40,635 nt of DNA, from positions 1 through 40,635 of the forward strand of contig NZ_PPRG01000049.1 in the NCBI RefSeq assembly GCF_002902625.1, in the 5' to 3' direction. Numbering within the stretch: position 1 is the first letter of the stretch; each line of letters opens with the position of its first letter. The notes under the pieces are model-generated. The model searched no databases. It was not told where the DNA came from and saw only the letters and a list, made by a program, of their open reading frames with translations. The position numbers and the translations under genes are program-made. The DNA is from Staphylococcus devriesei (GTDB lineage: Bacteria; Bacillota; Bacilli; Staphylococcales; Staphylococcaceae). This document shows, piece after piece, positions 36,809-40,635 of this stretch.

Positions 36809-37273
36809 TTAATCTATGTGATACATCCTAAAAACTCTCAACGGCTCAAACGTAATAGAGTAATTGCCGTAGTGAGTACCGATGCCGTGTTTCTGTTTAT
36901 AATATTCCAATATTTCTAATACGTGTTCTTCACTTAATTGAACATACTGAGCTAATTCATATAAGTTACTTACACCGTAATTGTGTGCCTCCACAATGAT
37001 ACGTAGGGGTAGTGCTGCCTCGTACCCGTGACGCCTAGCGTAGTTTTCAAATTTGCGGTTAATCCATTTAGACTGGTCTAAAATGTTACCGTATGTAAGT
37101 TTGTGATGTGCTAGTTCTTCGTATAGTACTTCGGCTTTGCGTGTTTCGGATAGGTTTTTATCAATGAGTATAACGCCATTATCATAAAAACCTTCAAAAT
37201 CCCCTTTTAAAGCGATTCCATCATCAATAGGAATATGTTTATTTTTAATAACTAAATCTTCATACAATGACAC
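36809..37273 (-). CDS. ImmA/IrrE-like phage protein
   Basis: 154 residues. ImmA-type proteases cleave the neighbouring repressor to induce excision. The zinc-site helix reads LYEELAHHKLTYG, so the family HExxH appears as EELAH followed by H; this variant is, as I recall, common in Gram-positive phage members. A C-terminal winged-helix-like part follows (about 80-125). The gene is 12 bp after the repressor stop and read in the same direction, the classic immR-immA pair. Start ATG 37273 has GGGGAG upstream. Protease activity is inferred, not shown. Confidence 0.85.
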   Translation of the reverse strand: MSLYEDLVIKNKHIPIDDGIALKGDFEGFYDNGVILIDKNLSETRKAEVLYEELAHHKLTYGNILDQSKWINRKFENYARRHGYEAALPLRIIVEAHNYGVSNLYELAQYVQLSEEHVLEILEYYKQKHGIGTHYGNYSITFEPLRVFRMYHID

Positions 37274-37285
37274 AAAAATCTCCCC

Positions 37286-37618
37286 TTAATTATTACGATG
37301 CGCTTTTCTTATTAATTCGGCGTACTTTCTAATTTCTGCTAATTCTTCTTCTGTAAAGTCACCGCCTAAATGTGCGGCAAGTGTATCTTGTTGAATTTCT
37401 TTTTTCCCTTCTGTAATTCTTGATTTAGGTACATTAAAGTAATCTGCAAGTTGTTGGATTCTTTTTATACGTGGATATTTAGCTTGTTGAATCCAATTTG
37501 AGACCGTAGGTTGAGTTACTCCAATAGCTTCAGCAAGTTCTTTTTGGTCGATATTTCTTTCTTTCATAAGTTCTTGTAGGCTTTCAGATAATTTTTTTCT
37601 AACGTTGTTATTTTCCAT
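37286..37618 (-). CDS. CI-type phage repressor (HTH_XRE)
   Basis: 110 residues. N-terminal helix-turn-helix (about 8-62): LQELMKERNIDQKELAEAIG, VTQPTVSNWIQQAKYP and RIQQLADYFNVPKSRITEG. The C-terminal 40 residues (LGGDFTEEELAEIRKYAELI) are a short helical tail, not a LexA-type self-cleaving domain, so inactivation probably depends on the adjacent ImmA-like protein or the antirepressor. AAAGGAG precedes ATG 37618. It is divergent from the Cro-like gene across the operator region. Confidence 0.9.
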   Translation of the reverse strand: MENNNVRKKLSESLQELMKERNIDQKELAEAIGVTQPTVSNWIQQAKYPRIKRIQQLADYFNVPKSRITEGKKEIQQDTLAAHLGGDFTEEELAEIRKYAELIRKAHRNN

Positions 37619-37630
37619 AATTGTCTCCTT

Positions 37631-37755
37631 TAATATTACTTAATGTAATATTAACTTACCACAACTAACATTACTTTACAATACTTTTTATAACTTTTAT
37701 CGAAAAAATATAACTTTATATGTTGACAAGTAATTTAAAGTAATATAAAGTTATA
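37631..37755. promoter_or_regulatory. Lysogeny switch operator and promoter region
   Basis: Two repeat families. (a) TAATATTAC-TTAAT-GTAATATTA palindrome at 37631-37653, and the word ATTACTT/AAGTAAT at 37635, 37670, 37728 and 37738. (b) TATAACTTTTAT (37689-37700), TATAACTTTATA (37709-37720) and its exact inverse TATAAAGTTATA (37744-37755). The (b) inverted pair flanks a consensus -35 TTGACA (37723-37728); the -10 is probably TAAAGT (37746-37751, 17-bp spacing). This is the rightward promoter for cro-ant, with CI and Cro sites overlapping it. Confidence 0.75.
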
Positions 37756-37778
37756 CGTGTGAAAGAGAGGTGAACAAC

Positions 37779-37970
37779 ATGCCAGAACAACTAACAGTTA
37801 GAAAGTGGAGATTGATTAGAGATTTAAAGCAACAAGAAGTAGCGGATATTTTAGGAGTAAATCCTAAAACTGTCGGACATTGGGAAAAAGAAGAAACTAA
37901 TTTAAGCAATGTTACAGTTTATGCTTTAGCAAAGTTATATGATGTAGAAATTGACCAAATCAAAGTATAA
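37779..37970 (+). CDS. Cro-like phage repressor (HTH_XRE)
   Basis: 63 residues, almost entirely a helix-turn-helix: LTVRKWRLIRDLKQQEVADI, LGVNPKTVGHWEKEE and VYALAKLYDVEIDQIKV. A single-domain repressor read divergently from the CI-type gene is the Cro position. ATG 37779 is chosen, 6 nt after GAGAGGTG; an in-frame GTG at 37770 overlaps that ribosome site. Confidence 0.87.
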   Translation: MPEQLTVRKWRLIRDLKQQEVADILGVNPKTVGHWEKEETNLSNVTVYALAKLYDVEIDQIKV

Positions 37971-37987
37971 AAAACTTTACTATCTAT

Positions 37988-38007
37988 ATAACTTTTAATA
38001 ACTTTTA
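37988..38007 (+). repeat. Tandem decamer ATAACTTTTA before the antirepressor gene
   Basis: Two exact head-to-tail copies of ATAACTTTTA (37988-37997, 37998-38007), the same word found at 37690-37699 in the main operator. They end just before the antirepressor ribosome site (AAAGGAGAG), so they may be a further repressor site or affect translation. Confidence 0.5.
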
Positions 38008-38024
38008 AAAAGGAGAGTGGAAGT

Positions 38025-38798
38025 ATGCAAGATTTACAAGTATTTAATTTTGAAGAATTACCAGTAAGAACATTAAAAGTAGACGAGGAACCGTATTTTG
38101 TAGGAAAAGATGTGGCGGAAATTTTAGGATATTCAAAAGCTCGAAATGCTATTGCTAAACATGTTGATTTTGAAGATAAAAAGGATGCCCCAATTCGAGG
38201 CTCCCTTGGTGGTACTCAAAAAATGACCATCATCAATGAAAGTGGACTTTACAGCTTAATCTTCTCAAGCAAATTAGAAAGTGCTAAACGTTTCAAGCGC
38301 TGGGTAACATCAGAAGTTTTACCAGCTATTCGAAAACATGGACTGTACGCAACAGACAATGTAATCGAAAACACATTAAATAATCCAGATTATATTATCA
38401 ACATTTTAACTGAGTATAAGAAAGAAAAAGAACACAACTTACTATTGCAACAACAAGTGGGAGAGTTAAAACCTAAAGCAGATTACTATGACCAAATTTT
38501 AAAAAGCAAAAAGCTTATCACTGTAAATGCGATTGCAAAAGACTATGGAATGTCAGCGCAAGCTTTAAATAAGATACTTCACGATTTAAAGGTGCAATTT
38601 AAACAATCGGGTCAATGGCTACTATACGCAAAGTATCACGATAAAGGTTACACATCATCGGAACCACATAAATACACTAAAAAAGACGGAACAGAAGATT
38701 TTAAATTGCATACAAAGTGGACTCAAAAAGGACGTATCTTTTTATATAACTTACTCAAAGAAAACGACATCCTACCCACAATCGAACAAACAAGTTAA
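38025..38798 (+). CDS. ant: Phage antirepressor (BRO-N plus KilA-C domains)
   Basis: 257 residues. N-terminal BRO-N domain (about 3-105: LKVDEEPYFVGKDVAEILGY, INESGLYSLIFSSKLESA, RFKRWVTSEVLPAIRKHG) and C-terminal KilAC/ANT domain (about 140-250: LITVNAIAKDYGMSAQALN, HTKWTQKGRIFLYNLL). Proteins of this make-up antagonise the phage repressor and promote induction. AAGGAGAG precedes ATG 38025. It lies directly after the Cro-like gene, as in many staphylococcal siphoviruses. Confidence 0.9.
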   Translation: MQDLQVFNFEELPVRTLKVDEEPYFVGKDVAEILGYSKARNAIAKHVDFEDKKDAPIRGSLGGTQKMTIINESGLYSLIFSSKLESAKRFKRWVTSEVLPAIRKHGLYATDNVIENTLNNPDYIINILTEYKKEKEHNLLLQQQVGELKPKADYYDQILKSKKLITVNAIAKDYGMSAQALNKILHDLKVQFKQSGQWLLYAKYHDKGYTSSEPHKYTKKDGTEDFKLHTKWTQKGRIFLYNLLKENDILPTIEQTS

Positions 38799-38811
38799 GG
38801 AGGAGAACGCT

Positions 38812-39006
38812 ATGAACGACTTAAAACCAATTAAAAAAGCAATCATTCTATATGCTGCTGTAACAGTTATAGAACAATTGCTTAATCGACCTAAGAGTCT
38901 TTCAGAGTTATCAAATGAAAAATTTGTTATACCTAAATGCTCAAAATCGGCTAATGATTCTGCTCGTCGTCTTGTAGAAGCAGCATCGCGGTATTGTAAG
39001 CGATAG
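38812..39006 (+). CDS. Small phage early protein, 64 residues
   Basis: Short basic protein; its N-terminal half is a helix (PIKKAIILYAAVTVIEQLL), the rest polar (KCSKSANDSARRLVEAAS). AAGGAGGAG 5-6 nt before ATG 38812 is a strong ribosome site. It follows ant by 13 bp. I do not recognise a family. Its 3' end overlaps the convergent 79-residue gene by 56 nt. Confidence 0.65.
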   Translation: MNDLKPIKKAIILYAAVTVIEQLLNRPKSLSELSNEKFVIPKCSKSANDSARRLVEAASRYCKR

Positions 39007-39190
39007 ATTGAGAATACTTTTTGTTTAGCTCATAAAGAGATAAATAGAAATTCATATCCTCGCTCATTTCAGGGTTGAATTCATAGAATTTTTGTTGAGT
39101 TTCTTTGAAATAGTCACTTTCAACATTTAACTCTACTTCTAGGAATTCTTTCAACTCATCAAATTTTTTATCAAATAGATTTTTATCCAT
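38951..39190 (-). CDS. Small acidic phage protein on the minus strand, 79 residues
   Basis: Acidic, helical protein (MDKNLFDKKFDELKEFLEVE, then ETQQKFYEFNPEMSEDMNFY). AAGGAGGTG 6 nt upstream of ATG 39190 is a near-ideal ribosome site, which argues that this reversed gene inside the rightward early operon is real. As I recall, small acidic minus-strand genes occur at this place in other staphylococcal phages. Function unknown. Confidence 0.65.
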   Translation of the reverse strand: MDKNLFDKKFDELKEFLEVELNVESDYFKETQQKFYEFNPEMSEDMNFYLSLYELNKKYSQSIAYNTAMLLLQDDEQNH

Positions 39191-39199
39191 ATAAATCAC

Positions 39200-39213
39200 C
39201 TCCTTATAAGGAG
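39200..39213. repeat. 14-bp perfect palindrome between divergent early genes
   Basis: CTCCTTATAAGGAG at 39200-39213. Its left arm supplies the ribosome site of the minus-strand 79-residue gene; the right arm is an AGGAG word on the plus strand. It may simply reflect two ribosome-site-like words, or be an operator. Confidence 0.4.
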
Positions 39214-39237
39214 TATAGCAGAAAGGAGTATAAACGA

Positions 39238-39624
39238 TTGAACGAATTACAACTTAGCGAAAAAGTTATGAAGTCTTTTGATAAACGAGGAAAATTTGAT
39301 TTCACATTACACGAAAACATGTTTGCATCGCTATTCCCAAACTTCGAGAGGCAAATAACTTTTGGGACAGGCAAAAACGGTTTAGAAAAATGGGGCACTA
39401 AAAAATTCACTGCAGATTTTTATGACCCTCAAAGTCAAATAGTTATCGAAATTGATGGGCTTAGTCATCAAACTAAAAAACAGAAAATCGTTGATAGGAT
39501 GAAAGAAATTTTCCTTGCTGAAAAAGGAATTAAGGTTTATCGAATTTCAAACGAAAAGGTTAAAGAATTATTCGAACAAGAGACTAATAAAGGTGTTGAA
39601 ATTTTTAATGGAATATTCAATTGA
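39238..39624 (+). CDS. DUF559/Vsr-like endonuclease-domain protein
   Basis: 128 residues. The second half reads as a PD-(D/E)xK fold of the DUF559/Vsr-like kind: FTADFYDPQSQIVIEIDG (D then ExD), LSHQTKKQKIVDRMKEIF and GIKVYRISNEKV. The first half (about 1-55) is a helical region with FDFTLHENMFASLF. DNA cleavage is inferred from fold only. The start is TTG 39238, 9 nt after AAAGGAG. It overlaps the next gene by 17 nt. It may be a phage nuclease acting on host or competitor DNA, or a repair or recombination factor. Confidence 0.65.
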   Translation: MNELQLSEKVMKSFDKRGKFDFTLHENMFASLFPNFERQITFGTGKNGLEKWGTKKFTADFYDPQSQIVIEIDGLSHQTKKQKIVDRMKEIFLAEKGIKVYRISNEKVKELFEQETNKGVEIFNGIFN

Positions 39625-40564
39625 CGAGTTTCAATACGATTCTTTACCGCAAAAATTATCAGAATCGATTATTGAAAAAGAAAACATTTTGAATGGTATA
39701 AAACACAGATACGCAAAAGAAGTAGGAAAAGTATTCTACGAAGCACAACAAGAGTTTAGTGATTATAACAATGGTGGTTTATTTGAAAAATGGTATAGCT
39801 CATTAGGTTTCAAAAAAAGAAATGTATATAACTACATTCAAATATACAACGAAGTGCAACAGTTGCACGGCGACCAATTAGAAACGTTTGAAGAGTTGCC
39901 GAAACGATTGCAATTAGAAATTTCCAAACCGTCACACATTCCAGAATTAAAAGAAAAAGTTTTGGAGGGTGATATTAAAACTCACAAAGAATACAAAGAG
40001 TTAGAACACAAACTCAAACAACGCGACGAACAAAACGCCCAACTCCAATCACAAGTGGAACAAGCGCAACGTTCTGAGTCAATTGCACGTAAGCAACTTG
40101 AAGACGAACAGAATAGGGAGCCAGAAGTGATTGAGAAGTATATGGAACCTGAGGATTATCAAGAAACTAAAAATGCACTCGCTCAATCAAGACACCAACA
40201 AAAACTGATTGAACAACGTAACAAAAAATTGGAAAAAGACATCAAAGATATGGAGCAACGTAGAGATGAAATAAGTGAGAAGTCGCAGAAGTACGATGAA
40301 TTAAATAAAGCTATTAACGATATGAACGCGAAATTGAATGATGGTCAACAAAGATTGAAAGCGCAAAAAGAAATTTATGATTTGGTCAAAGGCAGTGAGA
40401 AAGTCATAAGAGAAGTAGCGCCACTTTGTTACTTAGCTTTTTCAAAAGATATTATCGACAACGACTATGCAAGAAAACCTATCGAAAAAATTATCGAAGA
40501 TTTAACTGACATGTCAAATAGATTAAGAAAGCAATTAAAAAAGGGAGATGTTATAGATGTCTAA
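39608..40564 (+). CDS. DUF3102-like phage protein with long coiled coil
   Basis: 318 residues. The N-terminal domain (about 15-110: NILNGIKHRYAKEVGKVFYE, FEKWYSSLGFKKRNVYNYIQ) resembles DUF3102, found in phage and plasmid early genes and possibly DNA-binding. A long charged coiled coil follows (about 130-265), then a short hydrophobic helix region (IREVAPLCYLAFSKDII). ATG 39608 is chosen: AGGTG lies 12 nt upstream and the family-like sequence starts there; the frame upstream to 39515 runs inside the nuclease gene. Function unknown. Confidence 0.7.
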   Translation: MEYSIDEFQYDSLPQKLSESIIEKENILNGIKHRYAKEVGKVFYEAQQEFSDYNNGGLFEKWYSSLGFKKRNVYNYIQIYNEVQQLHGDQLETFEELPKRLQLEISKPSHIPELKEKVLEGDIKTHKEYKELEHKLKQRDEQNAQLQSQVEQAQRSESIARKQLEDEQNREPEVIEKYMEPEDYQETKNALAQSRHQQKLIEQRNKKLEKDIKDMEQRRDEISEKSQKYDELNKAINDMNAKLNDGQQRLKAQKEIYDLVKGSEKVIREVAPLCYLAFSKDIIDNDYARKPIEKIIEDLTDMSNRLRKQLKKGDVIDV

Positions 40565-40635
40565 CCAAATAATGGAATTAACACGAAATCAAATGGAAAA
40601 CATGGTAGCTCAAGCGAATTCAATTCTACAAATGT
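40557..40635 (+). CDS. Partial phage early gene running off the window
   Basis: ATG 40557 with GGGAG upstream (about 40543) opens a frame, MSNQIMELTRNQMENMVAQA..., with no stop before the window end (26 codons seen). It overlaps the previous stop by 8 nt. Too short to identify. Confidence 0.6.
   Translation, partial: MSNQIMELTRNQMENMVAQANSILQM

Noticed and set aside
37619-37770. Possible CRISPR-like repeats in the switch region
   Set aside because: Short AT-rich words without regular spacers; they fit repressor operators.
39204-39410. 68-codon minus-strand frame opposite the DUF559-like gene
   Set aside because: Antisense to a better supported gene; no ribosome site.

Overview
This is a low-GC Gram-positive chromosome segment. 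Its gene order and protein sequences point to a Staphylococcus other than S. aureus. Positions 1-33.4 kb follow the S. aureus order pycA-ctaA/ctaB-ctaM-ylb genes-rpmF-pheST-rnhC-polX-mutS2-trxA-uvrC-sdhCAB-murI. The proteins are close to, but not identical with, what I recall of the S. aureus versions, and the S. aureus isd haem-uptake locus is absent from its usual place between rpmF and the TrmH-family gene. The species call is an inference from memory.

Layout. (1) 0.2-6.5 kb holds pyruvate carboxylase and three genes for haem A/aa3-oxidase maturation, with ctaA divergent from ctaB-ctaM. (2) 6.7-14.7 kb is the conserved ylb block: a CAP-domain protein, ylbF, a GlpQ-like phosphodiesterase, ylbG, rsmD, coaD, tmcAL, yceD and rpmF, followed by a TrmH-family methyltransferase. 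(3) 14.7-18.7 kb is pheST behind a phenylalanine T-box leader; its UUC specifier and TGGTACCACGG antiterminator motif can be read directly. (4) 18.8-27.4 kb carries DNA and cell-division genes: rnhC, zapA, cvpA, polX, mutS2, trxA and uvrC. (5) 27.4-31.4 kb is sdhCAB, with a good cre (CcpA) site upstream. (6) 31.5-33.7 kb has murI, rdgB, a YfcE-type phosphoesterase and an unlisted 56-residue membrane peptide.

From about 34.0 kb to the window end lies the left arm of a temperate siphovirus-type prophage. It has a tyrosine integrase next to short tandem repeats, a type II restriction-modification pair (C5 methyltransferase plus a Bsp6I-like endonuclease), an ImmA-like protein, a CI-type repressor, a divergent Cro-type repressor behind a repeat-rich operator region, a BRO-N/KilA-C antirepressor, and early genes. 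The early genes include a DUF559-like nuclease and a DUF3102-like coiled-coil protein. The prophage runs off the right edge. In S. aureus the same position begins the efb/scn/hla virulence cluster, so this junction looks like an insertion hot spot.

The host part is housekeeping. The most interesting part is the lysogeny module with its R-M cargo placed between integrase and ImmA, the operator repeats, and the nuclease in the early region. I see no tRNA, rRNA, insertion sequence or CRISPR array.
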